A DNA stretch of 46,634 bases from a virus, in IMG/VR virus record IMGVR_UViG_3300020178_000305, positions 1 to 46,634 of that record, one strand, 5' to 3'. A model generated the notes under the pieces. It worked only from the letters and a program-made list of their open reading frames with translations. It did no database searches and was not told the DNA's origin. Each line of letters begins with the position of its first letter. Position 1 is the stretch's first letter. Of this stretch, positions 7,763 through 15,239 are shown piece after piece. Position numbers and translations under genes: made by a program.

Positions 7763-7948
7763 TGTGTTTCTCCACAGTTAATCTTTCCGCTAACAATGAG
7801 TGAACTGAACATTACTGTAACGTCACCTTATGTAAAATAATAACCTGTTCTTTGTCACCAGCCGTGTCGGACGCGAGCACTGTCACCAAAAGTAGGCGTT
7901 CCTATAAGTTACCGTCAATCAGTATTAACGTATAGATATTTATGAAAG
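7763..7948. other. 186-bp noncoding gap with locally GC-rich segment
   Basis: This is the longest gap in the window. It holds no supported gene. It contains three GTCACC words (7822, 7854 and 7882; the last two extend to TGTCACCA) and a GC-rich stretch around 7861-7880, unusual in this AT-rich genome. On the minus strand it would be the leader of the 198-aa gene from the late element at 7937-7944. Confidence 0.5.
7937..7944 (-). promoter_or_regulatory. Late-type promoter element CATAAATA
   Basis: It matches the T4 late pattern NNTAAATA and lies just downstream of the end of the 216-aa gene. It would give a long leader of about 170 nt before the transglutaminase-like gene. Confidence 0.55.
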
Positions 7949-8599
7949 TTAGGTATCGAGGGTTTCGTCTTTTGACTTGTATGCCCAATCGTCAGTATGA
8001 CCCACTGACCATTTTGGTGTGTTTTCTACAGTGTAGTTTTGAGTGCATACTTTGAAGTCTGGAGTTTTAGCACTTGGGTTTACAAGACTTTGATCAGTCC
8101 AAACAATTCTATTATTTGGTTGAGCGGCAAACTGTCCATTGTCAAGTTTAATAACATTGAATGTTTTGTGTTCGGGATCGTGTTCTGAAAAGTTTGTGTT
8201 AAGAGTATTGTTATCTCTGTGGCAACTATCAATAGTAAATACATATTCTCCTTTATGCATTTTTCTATCTTTACCAAAGAATTCACAGTCGCATAACATA
8301 GGCTTTTTAATTACTGTAATGTCGTAATCAAAGCAATCCCATATTTGTAGTGTATCTAATGGAAGTTGATTATCTTTATCGTAATCTTCTTTCCATACAA
8401 ATGCTGAAATAGGTAGTTTGTCGTATAATGCACCGTATTCTGTTAGCAATGTTTCAAAGTAGAATGCTCTACTTTCAATGCTTTTTACAGATATCCATAT
8501 GCCTGGAGTAAGTTCACCGTGACCTTTTTGGTGATCGTAGAGGTATTCTTTTTTAACATAAACTTCGACGGGTGGTAGATTATGCACTAAAAAAGACAT
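7949..8599 (-). CDS. Hypothetical late protein, 216 aa
   Basis: I do not recognise the family with confidence. The sequence is beta-rich and aromatic (for example PGIWISVKSIESRAFYFE) and has a Cys pair in a LCDCEFFGKD segment. There is no membrane helix or signal peptide. It has its own late promoter (CATAAATA, 29 nt upstream) and an AGGA ribosome site, so it is expressed late and is probably a virion or morphogenesis protein. Confidence 0.65.
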   Translation of the reverse strand: MSFLVHNLPPVEVYVKKEYLYDHQKGHGELTPGIWISVKSIESRAFYFETLLTEYGALYDKLPISAFVWKEDYDKDNQLPLDTLQIWDCFDYDITVIKKPMLCDCEFFGKDRKMHKGEYVFTIDSCHRDNNTLNTNFSEHDPEHKTFNVIKLDNGQFAAQPNNRIVWTDQSLVNPSAKTPDFKVCTQNYTVENTPKWSVGHTDDWAYKSKDETLDT

Positions 8600-8628
8600 A
8601 AGAATCCTCAGTTAAACTTGTTACAATG

Positions 8629-8636
8629 TATTTATG
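8629..8636 (-). promoter_or_regulatory. Late promoter CATAAATA
   Basis: It lies 29 nt before the 216-aa gene, with an SD-bearing leader (AGGATTCTT before the ATG). Confidence 0.7.
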
Positions 8637-8669
8637 TGAAAGTGTTAGAGTGGAAGGTAGTTTAGTGAA

Positions 8670-9542
8670 CTACATCTTAACGCAGTTGTCTACTGTTTTG
8701 CCATCTTTTTTCTTGGTGCCCATACGCTTGTAGCCTTTCCAGCAAGCCTTGCCGTCAACACCTTTTTGTTTTTCTTCGTTAGTTCTTTGTAAAACTTTTT
8801 GAACGTCAGGATGTTTTGACAAGCCTTTGGCAATTTTTTCGATAGCCGCAACAGCACCCGTCATATCGCCACCTTTATATCTCTTGTCGTTAGCAACACC
8901 GTATGCCATTTTGATTTGTTTATCACTGAACCCTTGATCTTCTTTTACGTGATCTGGTAAACCTTTGTGCTTGGTTTTTGCAAAGTCTTTAGCATCAGAC
9001 TTTTTCATATCTTTTGCTACTGCTTTGAGTTCTGGAGAAGCACCTTTTACTTTTTCGCCTTTTTGCATAGCATGGACCATGCCCATAAACTTTTGCTGTG
9101 CTTTAGATTTGGCTTTCTCAGTTACTTCCTTTTTTTTTGAAAGTTTACTTTCTAATATAGATGCTAAAGAAGATTTATAAGATTCGTCTTTCTTTTCTTC
9201 TTTGTCTTTGACAGCCTTTTTCATTGGCTCTTTTTTATCACCGTCTTTGTCAACGTCAAGAAAGTCTGGTTTTGATTTCTTTGCTTCTTGCACTTCGTCG
9301 AATTTAGTTTCATAATCCATATGATGATATACTGAACTAATATAATCAGCGGCTTTAGTAATTTTTGATTGCACCCAACCCTCAAGACCTTCTGCTTCAC
9401 TTACATTTTTCATCATATCGTGAAGTTTAATTGCATACTTGGCAACTTTGTACAGTTCTGCACGTGCCATTTGTACTTCGTGGTCTGACTCAGCCTTGTA
9501 TGCTAAATCTGCTAATCCTTCTTTAAGTTGTTTTGCTTTCAT
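8670..9542 (-). CDS. Lys-rich late protein with DUF3008-like segment, probable head-associated protein
   Basis: The 290-aa protein has a helical N-terminal part (residues 1-85), a very Lys-rich middle, and a segment KSKAQQKFMGMVHAMQKG...DFAKTKHKGLP that resembles the short bacterial DUF3008 proteins. It ends in a basic tail with two Cys (GKACWKGYKRMG...DNCVKM). This composition suits an internal DNA-contacting head protein. A late element GGTAAATA ends 5 nt before the ATG, so the mRNA may be leaderless; the only SD-like AAAAGG lies within that element, 11 nt from the ATG. The neighbouring genes make similar tailed proteins. Confidence 0.65.
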   Translation of the reverse strand: MKAKQLKEGLADLAYKAESDHEVQMARAELYKVAKYAIKLHDMMKNVSEAEGLEGWVQSKITKAADYISSVYHHMDYETKFDEVQEAKKSKPDFLDVDKDGDKKEPMKKAVKDKEEKKDESYKSSLASILESKLSKKKEVTEKAKSKAQQKFMGMVHAMQKGEKVKGASPELKAVAKDMKKSDAKDFAKTKHKGLPDHVKEDQGFSDKQIKMAYGVANDKRYKGGDMTGAVAAIEKIAKGLSKHPDVQKVLQRTNEEKQKGVDGKACWKGYKRMGTKKKDGKTVDNCVKM

Positions 9543-9547
9543 AATAG

Positions 9548-9555
9548 TATTTACC
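9548..9555 (-). promoter_or_regulatory. Late-type element GGTAAATA, predicted leaderless
   Basis: It ends 5 nt (CTATT) before the ATG of the 290-aa protein gene. The only SD-like sequence, AAAAGG, runs into the element and lies 11 nt from the ATG. Confidence 0.55.
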
Positions 9556-10375
9556 TTTTAACTGTTGCTCCGCCCATTAATCCGTTATCAATGTCTAACG
9601 CATTCTTGGCTGTACCGTCTTTGTTTTTCTTTTGTGGCGCTTTAGGCAAACCTTTTGAATCCTTTGGTCTATGTCCGTATGCTTGTGCTGGATTGGCTAC
9701 CGATGCAATATTACCAGCGGAAGTTGCTCCTGCTGTTGCTGTCTCAGTTTTAATACCAGCAAGTGCCTTCATTTCATTTGCAAAATCTGATGCTTGATTC
9801 TGTTGTGTATTTGATGCACCTGAAACTAATTTTGCTAACTGCATAATATGATCTGCTTCGTCTACTGGTTTATCTTTTTCTAATGATGCTTTACGCTTCA
9901 TTAGTTCTTTTTTAAGTTCTGGATCTTTTGATGTGTTTGGATCTGCTTGTAAATCTTGTATTGCTTTTGACTTAGCATTGTAATCATCTTTGTCTTTAGT
10001 TGGTGTATAGTTAGATGATTCTGGAGACGCTTGTTGCGTTCCTCCTGCTTTTTCTGCTTGCTTAACTAACATCATAAACTTCTGACGCATTGCTTGATCG
10101 CCGAGAATAGTTGATAATTGCTTTGCAAATGGAGCAATCTGTTTAGCAAGGTTACCTTGTAATGCACCACCTGATGCAAGTTTATCTAAACCCTTTGCCA
10201 TCATAGCACCTGAGCCACCTTTAGCACCCATAGCCGCCCCTGCCATCTTTGCACCTTGTGCTGTTTTTTGTTGTTGCTGTGGATTAGCATCTTTTACAGC
10301 ATCAGCCGCTTGTGTTGCAGGTTGTTCACCGCCTGGTACTGGCGCTTCTTTTAATGTTAGTTCTCTCAGTTTCAT
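9551..10375 (-). CDS. Low-complexity Ala/Gln/Lys-rich late protein, probable internal head protein
   Basis: The 274-aa protein begins MKLRELTLKEAPVPGG. This resembles T4 capsid-targeting sequences (MKTYQEFIAEA-like), including an L-x-E-A site where the gp21 prohead protease would cut. The rest is low-complexity, rich in Ala, Gln, Gly and Lys, with no catalytic motif. T4 internal proteins are packed in the head and injected with DNA; the same fate is an inference here. A late element GGTAAATA ends exactly 5 nt before the ATG. The gene lies just downstream of the collar-gene insertion remnant. Confidence 0.65.
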   Translation of the reverse strand: MKLRELTLKEAPVPGGEQPATQAADAVKDANPQQQQKTAQGAKMAGAAMGAKGGSGAMMAKGLDKLASGGALQGNLAKQIAPFAKQLSTILGDQAMRQKFMMLVKQAEKAGGTQQASPESSNYTPTKDKDDYNAKSKAIQDLQADPNTSKDPELKKELMKRKASLEKDKPVDEADHIMQLAKLVSGASNTQQNQASDFANEMKALAGIKTETATAGATSAGNIASVANPAQAYGHRPKDSKGLPKAPQKKNKDGTAKNALDIDNGLMGGATVKR

Positions 10376-10379
10376 ACTA

Positions 10380-10412
10380 CTATTTACCTTTTTTTCGTCC
10401 GCTTTTCATATT
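10380..10412 (-). pseudogene. Remnant C-terminus of the ParB-like gene left beyond the inserted collar gene
   Basis: Read on the minus strand, this stretch encodes NMKSGRKKGK and a stop. The ParB-like gene just upstream of the collar gene ends NMKSGRK. The DNA is also alike (AAATATGAAAAGCGGACGAA against AAATATGAAATCAGGGAGAA). The simplest reading is that the collar gene was inserted near the end of the ParB-like gene, and the old last codons remain here out of frame with the collar gene. The late element of the next gene overlaps the remnant stop. Confidence 0.6.
10381..10388 (-). promoter_or_regulatory. Late-type element GGTAAATA, predicted leaderless
   Basis: It ends 5 nt (GTAGT) before the ATG of the 274-aa protein gene and overlaps the remnant of the ParB-like C-terminus. 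Confidence 0.58.
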
Positions 10413-10414
10413 TC

Positions 10415-10645
10415 CTATCTATCAGGCATTGTGCCGTTTTCACAAATAATTGCTTTACAACCATGTAGATCTTCTAATCTAGGCAAGGCATAGGTTGTTC
10501 TACCATCTCCGCCAAACCTGTCTCCTAGTATGCTAAACAATGATGTATTTTTTGTGATAGGCATTATCTGTCCTTGACAAAATTCCCAATTTTTTGGGGC
10601 AAAGTTTCCTGCAAAATATCTTACTTCTCCTATTGTGCCTTCCAT
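10415..10645 (-). CDS. Phage tail-collar domain protein (small)
   Basis: The 76-aa product is essentially a single Phage_Collar domain: GEVRYFAGNFAPKNWEFCQG, then SILGDRFGGDGRTTYALPRL with the conserved LGxxFGGDGxxTFxLPxL signature. These domains occur at the tips of tail fibres and in small receptor-type virion proteins. I chose ATG 10645 because GGGAGA lies 6 nt upstream and TAATG couples it to the stop of the ParB-like gene; ten extra in-frame residues upstream are not needed. Its unusual position between two head-type genes suggests insertion. Confidence 0.8.
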   Translation of the reverse strand: MEGTIGEVRYFAGNFAPKNWEFCQGQIMPITKNTSLFSILGDRFGGDGRTTYALPRLEDLHGCKAIICENGTMPDR

Positions 10646-11217
10646 TATTTTCTCCCTGATTTCATATTTGCACACCAGTGATACATTTTAGCCTTTTCAC
10701 CGCTTGCATTTTTAGCCTTTTTACGTAGGCTAGTTACGCTTCCTTTACAACTTGCACCAGCACGTTTTACACGCCCCGGTCTGCTTTTGCCTTTTACTTT
10801 ACCGTCAGCAAAGTTTTCTTGTACGCTTTCTGGAACATCATCGCGCCAAGTTAAATCTTTTGGATCAGCAACAACAGCACGTATTTTATCTACACCTGCT
10901 TTTTTATGGGCAAAGTATCTGTGATGTCCGTCTACTATTAGTAACTTACCTTCATGTGGTACAATTACGATTGGCTTTATTTTTTTGCCTGCTTTAATCT
11001 TGTCAACAAACTTCATCATATTGTCGTGATTATCTTTAGGATCCATTTTGTCAGCAGGTTCAAAAGGTGTAAGTTTAGATACATCTACGATTTTTGCTGG
11101 TTGCTTTTTATAATAATCGTCATTAATGTCAGCGCCTTGATACTTAGGATTAGTCCACATAGTAATTTCTGCGCCTTTGCTTGTTTCTGTTATTTTTATT
11201 AATTCACGTAGTCTCAT
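10645..11217 (-). CDS. ParB/sulfiredoxin-like domain protein with basic Cys-containing tail
   Basis: The 190-aa protein starts MRLRELIKITE, resembling a capsid-targeting sequence with an I-x-E site. Residues about 40-115 form a ParB-like domain (VSKLTPFEP...KPIVIVPHEGKLLIVDGHHRYFAHKKAG, with the key DGHHR box at 96-100). In phages this fold occurs as DNA nucleases and nucleotide-binding proteins. The C-terminus is a basic tail with two Cys (GASCKGSV...YHWCANMKSGRK). The tail type recurs in neighbouring late genes. A GGA-containing ribosome site precedes the ATG. It is probably packaged in the virion, which is inference. Confidence 0.72.
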   Translation of the reverse strand: MRLRELIKITETSKGAEITMWTNPKYQGADINDDYYKKQPAKIVDVSKLTPFEPADKMDPKDNHDNMMKFVDKIKAGKKIKPIVIVPHEGKLLIVDGHHRYFAHKKAGVDKIRAVVADPKDLTWRDDVPESVQENFADGKVKGKSRPGRVKRAGASCKGSVTSLRKKAKNASGEKAKMYHWCANMKSGRK

Positions 11218-12493
11218 GTCGTTTTAATCCGATAATAAGTCTATATGCATTAGGATCATCACTGTATTGTTCGTCATACTGTGCATCTTTGTATCCGTCA
11301 GCATCTTGTACATCATATCCAAGACGTTTTAGTTGTTTTAGCATATATGCTTTTTCTTTATCTCCACCATAAAACTGCACCATAATATCAGGATCATCTG
11401 GATTCATATCATCTGGATTAATATCTTTAATGTTGGCCATATTAGTACCAAGTTTTATAAAGTCGTAATCTGCATCTGATTTAACTAATGATGTATTTTT
11501 AGGATTAGGAATTAATTCGCCTTCGTCAACTGATTCATCTTTTTTAAGAGCATCTGATCTAAATGCTTTATCGGTTCCTATTTGTCTTGCTAGTGCTCTA
11601 CGCTTCTTTAATTTGTCTTGTACGCTATCTTCTTCTGGCGGACGCTTCTTTTTAATAGTTGCAGTCTTAGGACGCTTAGTAGCAAAGCCTAAAATTTCTG
11701 CAATTTCTTCATTGCGCTCTGGGGATATATAGTCTGCTAGTTGAGTAGCAGTTCTTTCAAACTTATGATCTTTGTGTTTAAATCCAACACCGCCAGCGGC
11801 TTCCCACTTGCTTACATTTTGTCCGAAATCGTCAATTAAAATGTTTGGAGTACCATCTGGTTGTTTTGCATATGCTTGTTTGTCTGCTGTGATAATAACT
11901 TTCTTAGGTGGAAACACTTTTAAGTATTTTGCAATCCATTCACGCTTGTGAGGTTCTGCTTTAGGGTCTCCTGCTAATGGAGCAGATAAAATATTGTATT
12001 CACCTTTAATCTTTTTAATAATAGCCAGTAACTTACCAGCATTTTTAGTAGGCTTTAATGATAACCAAAAGTCGTCTTTGTCTCTAATTTTTTGTAGTGC
12101 TTGATCAACATTTTTAATCTGTTTCCAATCACTAACGCCCATCATCTTAGTCCATTCCCCAAAGAAGTCAACAAGAACACCATCCATGTCTACATAGATT
12201 TCACTTGCTGATGCTAGTTCTTTAGATTCATTAACGCTTTCGGCCATGCCTAAGTTGAATAGCACGTTAGTCTTTGAACCTTTTACTTTTTTGCTTAAGG
12301 TAGGTGGACGTCCGTCTTTGTCTACTTTAAAGCCAAACTTACCTGCTTCTTTAGAAATAGAATTTGTATCAACATCAGCAGTAGTGTTTACACCTTTTAC
12401 AATACGTCCATCCTCTGCTACTTTATGATAGTGTTTGAAACTATTAGGTTTTGGAATTTTATTAGCGATATCTTTCAGATCTAAAAACTTCAT
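11204..12493 (-). CDS. Multidomain late protein with 5'-nucleotidase-like HAD domain
   Basis: The 429-aa protein has three parts. Residues 1-95 are of unknown type. Residues about 97-260 form a HAD domain with motif I VDMDGVLVDF (102-106 core), a Ser in ILSAPLAGD, a Lys in PPKKVIITADK, and the acidic motif NILIDDFGQN. This pattern resembles the 5'(3')-deoxyribonucleotidase branch. The C-terminal part (GTNMANIKDINPDD...) is acidic with no known motif. It lies between the ParB-like gene and a small gene, overlapping both, with AGAGGA before the ATG. It may dephosphorylate nucleotides or nucleic acid ends; the substrate is not known. Confidence 0.75.
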   Translation of the reverse strand: MKFLDLKDIANKIPKPNSFKHYHKVAEDGRIVKGVNTTADVDTNSISKEAGKFGFKVDKDGRPPTLSKKVKGSKTNVLFNLGMAESVNESKELASASEIYVDMDGVLVDFFGEWTKMMGVSDWKQIKNVDQALQKIRDKDDFWLSLKPTKNAGKLLAIIKKIKGEYNILSAPLAGDPKAEPHKREWIAKYLKVFPPKKVIITADKQAYAKQPDGTPNILIDDFGQNVSKWEAAGGVGFKHKDHKFERTATQLADYISPERNEEIAEILGFATKRPKTATIKKKRPPEEDSVQDKLKKRRALARQIGTDKAFRSDALKKDESVDEGELIPNPKNTSLVKSDADYDFIKLGTNMANIKDINPDDMNPDDPDIMVQFYGGDKEKAYMLKQLKRLGYDVQDADGYKDAQYDEQYSDDPNAYRLIIGLKRHETT

Positions 12494-12708
12494 TTTTTAC
12501 GTCCTCTAAATTGAGGCATACCGCCTGTCATGTGTGGTAAACTAAACCACAGTTTAAACCAATCTGGATCACCAGGCTTGATTCCTTTTTCTCTTTCAAT
12601 ACGTCTTTTTTCAGTTCCGGTAATAGATAGATTTTCATCAACAGGTTGCAGTCCTTTAAAGGCATATTCTCCAACTCCTGCTAATTTTTTAAGTGTATCT
12701 AAGTCCAT
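12490..12708 (-). CDS. Small late protein, 72 aa, unknown
   Basis: The 72-aa protein begins MDLDTLKKLAGVGEY and ends in a basic segment MPQFRGRKK. The N-terminal amphipathic helix followed by an acidic cut-like site resembles the other proteins of this block. No domain is recognised. The ATG follows AAGG and overlaps the nucleotidyltransferase stop, while its own stop overlaps the HAD gene start (ATGA-type coupling), so it is co-translated with them. Confidence 0.6.
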   Translation of the reverse strand: MDLDTLKKLAGVGEYAFKGLQPVDENLSITGTEKRRIEREKGIKPGDPDWFKLWFSLPHMTGGMPQFRGRKK

Positions 12709-13655
12709 TACACCGCCTTAAGTTCTGCTTTAAATTCGTCTTCTAAGTCACGTAAATGTTTTTCGTCTGGCTCGAAGTTCTTAATAACATCTTTCATCTT
12801 TTCTTTGTCGCCGTCTGCGGCAATTAATTGGTCATATAATTTCTTACCACCATATAGTGCCATTGCTACGCCAATAGCAGGTAAGCCGTATTTTACTATA
12901 CCTCTTACTATAGGAAGATCTAAGTATTCTTTTACAGTTTCAATAGCATCTGCAATCCAACTAATACCTTTCCATGCCGCAACACTAAAAGTAATTAACC
13001 ATTTATTATCATAAAGGAACTTTGCTATTTTTAAAGCCATGCTTCCTACTGACACAATGTTTTCATCTAAACTTTCATTATTGCCTAAGATGCCTTTTAG
13101 TTTATCAAACATCTTTTTAGCATATGGTTTAGCAGATTTAGTAACACCTTCTTCGAATGATGCAAAATCATCATCTATTACGTATTGTCTTAGTTTACTA
13201 GCACTCATTCCTGTAGCATCATCTGCATCTGGGTTACGTGATAAACGTTGAAAGTTAATTGAATTAAATTTAAACATACCGTGTGTTGATTCAACACCAT
13301 TATATTTTTCTAATAATTTACCTAACTTATCTTCACCTTCAAAAAACGTAACGTCAGTGTACCCTCTGCGATATAACTCTACAGCGGCAAACATAATATT
13401 TTTAGCAAGTTCGATATTAATGTCTGGGAAACTTTTCTTAGCCCAGTCTAATTTTTCTTGTGGTTGTAATGGATCTGAAGGCGGTTTTGCAATGCGATCA
13501 GTTAAGAATAAAATAGCATCGCCTGGACCTTGTTTAAGTGCTTCTACAAGAAGACCATGACCGGTTGTTGCGGGATTAAGTCTGCCTAATGCAAAACTAA
13601 CTTCTTTGTCTCCTGCTTCTATTACAGGTTTATCAAAGACTTCTCTTAAGAACAT
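12708..13655 (-). CDS. Cytidylyltransferase-like nucleotidyltransferase fused to a membrane domain
   Basis: The 315-aa protein has an N-terminal adenylyl/cytidylyltransferase fold: GRLNPATTGHGLLVEAL at residues 24-40 carries the TxGH form of the HIGH motif, and GMSASKLR near 150 is the ISSTxxR-like loop. NadM/NadR and phage NMN adenylyltransferases share this arrangement. The C-terminal part has hydrophobic stretches (WLITFSVAAWKGISWIA, IVKYGLPAIGVAMALYGG) and then a charged helix. The first residues MFLREVFDKPVIEA resemble a capsid-targeting sequence. GAAGG precedes the ATG. Fusion of an NAD-type nucleotidyltransferase with a membrane-active segment in a late gene is unusual. Confidence 0.75.
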   Translation of the reverse strand: MFLREVFDKPVIEAGDKEVSFALGRLNPATTGHGLLVEALKQGPGDAILFLTDRIAKPPSDPLQPQEKLDWAKKSFPDINIELAKNIMFAAVELYRRGYTDVTFFEGEDKLGKLLEKYNGVESTHGMFKFNSINFQRLSRNPDADDATGMSASKLRQYVIDDDFASFEEGVTKSAKPYAKKMFDKLKGILGNNESLDENIVSVGSMALKIAKFLYDNKWLITFSVAAWKGISWIADAIETVKEYLDLPIVRGIVKYGLPAIGVAMALYGGKKLYDQLIAADGDKEKMKDVIKNFEPDEKHLRDLEDEFKAELKAV

Positions 13656-13993
13656 TAATACTCGCCTTCTTTAAATGCGTTTACTTCTTCGTCAAAAATC
13701 TTTTTAGCAAGTGCTTTTCTTTCATCCATAGTAAACATTTTATTACTGTCATATGGTAGATCATATTTCTTAATATATGTATCAACTCCTTGATCAATCA
13801 TTGGTAAAATAAAACCAAATGCTTTATCGCTATCGCCTTTGTTATAACATTCTTGACATTTAGCCATAGTAGGATAATATTGTGTTCTATAAAATTGAGT
13901 ATCATCACGCATATAACATTGTAGATCGTCTTCAACATTAAACCTAGGTTTATTGTCGTCCATCTTATTGTTTAGTATATCATCTATATTCAT
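13655..13993 (-). CDS. Hypothetical late protein, 112 aa
   Basis: The family is not recognised. The protein is small, acidic and soluble, with a possible metal-binding or disulfide pair in MAKCQECYNKG and a helical C-terminus. Its stop overlaps the start of the nucleotidyltransferase gene, and a GGTAGA ribosome site lies before ATG 13993. It is part of the late unit starting at 14554. Confidence 0.6.
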   Translation of the reverse strand: MNIDDILNNKMDDNKPRFNVEDDLQCYMRDDTQFYRTQYYPTMAKCQECYNKGDSDKAFGFILPMIDQGVDTYIKKYDLPYDSNKMFTMDERKALAKKIFDEEVNAFKEGEY

Positions 13994-13999
13994 GTTTGT

Positions 14000-14554
14000 C
14001 TACCATTTCCTACATGACCAATAACGAGCCTTTGTTCTTGGTCCTGGGTTATCACAGTTGTGTCTTGCTCTAAAACTCTTACGTCTTTTTGGGTTTGATT
14101 TTTTGATACGCATATCAGGGTCACCAAAGTTAACTTTAACTACATTACCTTTTGGATTCTTTACGTATACTTTAAACTTCTTAACATCACCCTGCATTGG
14201 CTTGCCTAGTTTAACTTTACGTCCTTGGTATTCTGCTTCGTCTACTACATCATCTTCGTTAAACCAAAGGTCACCATATGCTTCATAAAAGTCGTCACCA
14301 TCATATGTTTCTTCATCAATATTAGCAAGTTCTCTGATTCTTGCTAATTCATTATTGGAATCTTCTTTAGAAAATTGCGGCATTTTCTTTATGTTATCCA
14401 ATGCGGCCTGTTCAGCTTCATCTTTGCTATAACCTTTAGGTTTTCCGCCACCAGAGCCTACGGATAATTTGCGAGGCTTACCACTTACAGCATCTGCGTC
14501 ACGCTGTTTATCATATTCTTCTTCAGCAAGGTAATCTCTAAATTTTTTAGTCAT
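14000..14554 (-). CDS. Late protein with basic Cys tail, probable head-associated protein
   Basis: The 184-aa protein begins MTKKFRDYLAEEEYD, very like a T4 capsid-targeting sequence, with L-A-E as a prohead-protease-type site. An acidic middle (about 80-115) follows. A C-terminal domain then reads KFKVYVKNPKGNVVKVNFGD and ends in SFRARHNCDN...ARYWSCRKW, with two Cys and a His. I recall this C-terminal type as common in phage virion proteins, without a known function. A late promoter GATAAATA lies 33 nt upstream and AAAGGTG precedes the ATG. Confidence 0.65.
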   Translation of the reverse strand: MTKKFRDYLAEEEYDKQRDADAVSGKPRKLSVGSGGGKPKGYSKDEAEQAALDNIKKMPQFSKEDSNNELARIRELANIDEETYDGDDFYEAYGDLWFNEDDVVDEAEYQGRKVKLGKPMQGDVKKFKVYVKNPKGNVVKVNFGDPDMRIKKSNPKRRKSFRARHNCDNPGPRTKARYWSCRKW

Positions 14555-14587
14555 ATGATGTACACCTTTATATTACATATTATAAAG

Positions 14588-14595
14588 TATTTATC
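14588..14595 (-). promoter_or_regulatory. Late promoter GATAAATA
   Basis: It lies 33 nt before the 184-aa head-type gene, whose ATG is preceded by AAAGGTG. Confidence 0.72.
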
Positions 14596-14604
14596 ACAGT
14601 TTGC

Positions 14605-14871
14605 TTATACAGAGATTTCGATATCGAACTTAGAAAACCCTAAATCAAACAGTCTATTTGCTACTTTTTCAGCAATCTCGTTTGATTGTGCTTCGTCTAA
14701 TGGTTTATGTGTTTCAACAACTAGAACAGTTTCGCCTTTTTCGGATTCATAAATTTCATAGTGGGTTTCGGATTCTGTTAACGCATTGTCAGAACAATTA
14801 ATAACATTCTCAGCAACGATAGAGTCTACATCTTCTTCTAACTTGGGCCAAACTACTGTAATTGAATGCAT
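14605..14871 (-). CDS. Hypothetical small protein, 88 aa
   Basis: No family is recognised. The protein is acidic, with an alternating alpha/beta pattern (ITVVWPKLEEDVDSIVAENV, ETVLVVETHKPLDEAQSNEIA, FDIEISV). This suggests a small ferredoxin-like fold, which is a guess from pattern only. An excellent AGGAG lies 7 nt before the ATG. It follows the small fibre gene at 14881 and precedes the late promoter at 14588-14595. Confidence 0.6.
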   Translation of the reverse strand: MHSITVVWPKLEEDVDSIVAENVINCSDNALTESETHYEIYESEKGETVLVVETHKPLDEAQSNEIAEKVANRLFDLGFSKFDIEISV

Positions 14872-14880
14872 ACTATTCTC

Positions 14881-15222
14881 CTAATGGTTTAACAAGATAC
14901 TATTAATAGTGCCATCAGTGTACACTACTTTTGCTCTTAACCAAACAAAGTTACCTGTAAAGTTAGCAAATTTGCTTGCTGTTTCTTGTGATGCTGTATA
15001 TGTGTCCACACTAAACCAATCAGATTCTGTTGGTTCAGTTGCTAAAGTTCCTTGGATACTAATAGTTCCAGTTAGACCGGAAACGTTATACTGTACAGTA
15101 TGAATACCGTCAGCACGACCGTAGTATCCGTCACCTTTAAACTTCTCACCCGTGATAGTTTCTACAGTACTATCTCCTGGGTGTGTATTTGCTGATAAAA
15201 TTATTTCACTATTACTTGGCAT
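14881..15222 (-). CDS. Small beta-rich virion protein, putative
   Basis: The 113-aa protein is a likely beta-sandwich (YNVSGLTGTISIQGTLA, WFSVDTYTASQET, NFVWLRAKVVYTDGTINSI). It resembles small structural or fibre-associated proteins of marine T4-like phages, though I cannot assign a position in the virion. A late element GATAAATA lies in the 17-bp gap after clpA and ends exactly 5 nt before the ATG. There is no Shine-Dalgarno, so the mRNA is predicted to be leaderless. Confidence 0.65.
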   Translation of the reverse strand: MPSNSEIILSANTHPGDSTVETITGEKFKGDGYYGRADGIHTVQYNVSGLTGTISIQGTLATEPTESDWFSVDTYTASQETASKFANFTGNFVWLRAKVVYTDGTINSILLNH

Positions 15223-15227
15223 ACAAC

Positions 15228-15235
15228 TATTTATC
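15228..15235 (-). promoter_or_regulatory. Late promoter GATAAATA, predicted leaderless
   Basis: It sits in the 17-bp gap after clpA, with 5 nt (GTTGT) between the element and the ATG and no SD. This is the cleanest of the leaderless late cases. Confidence 0.7.
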
Positions 15236-15239
15236 AGTT

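Noticed and set aside
7795-7840. Very short peptides (13-25 aa) in the 186-bp gap
   Set aside because: They have weak or no ribosome sites and no recognisable sequence. They are not supportable as genes.
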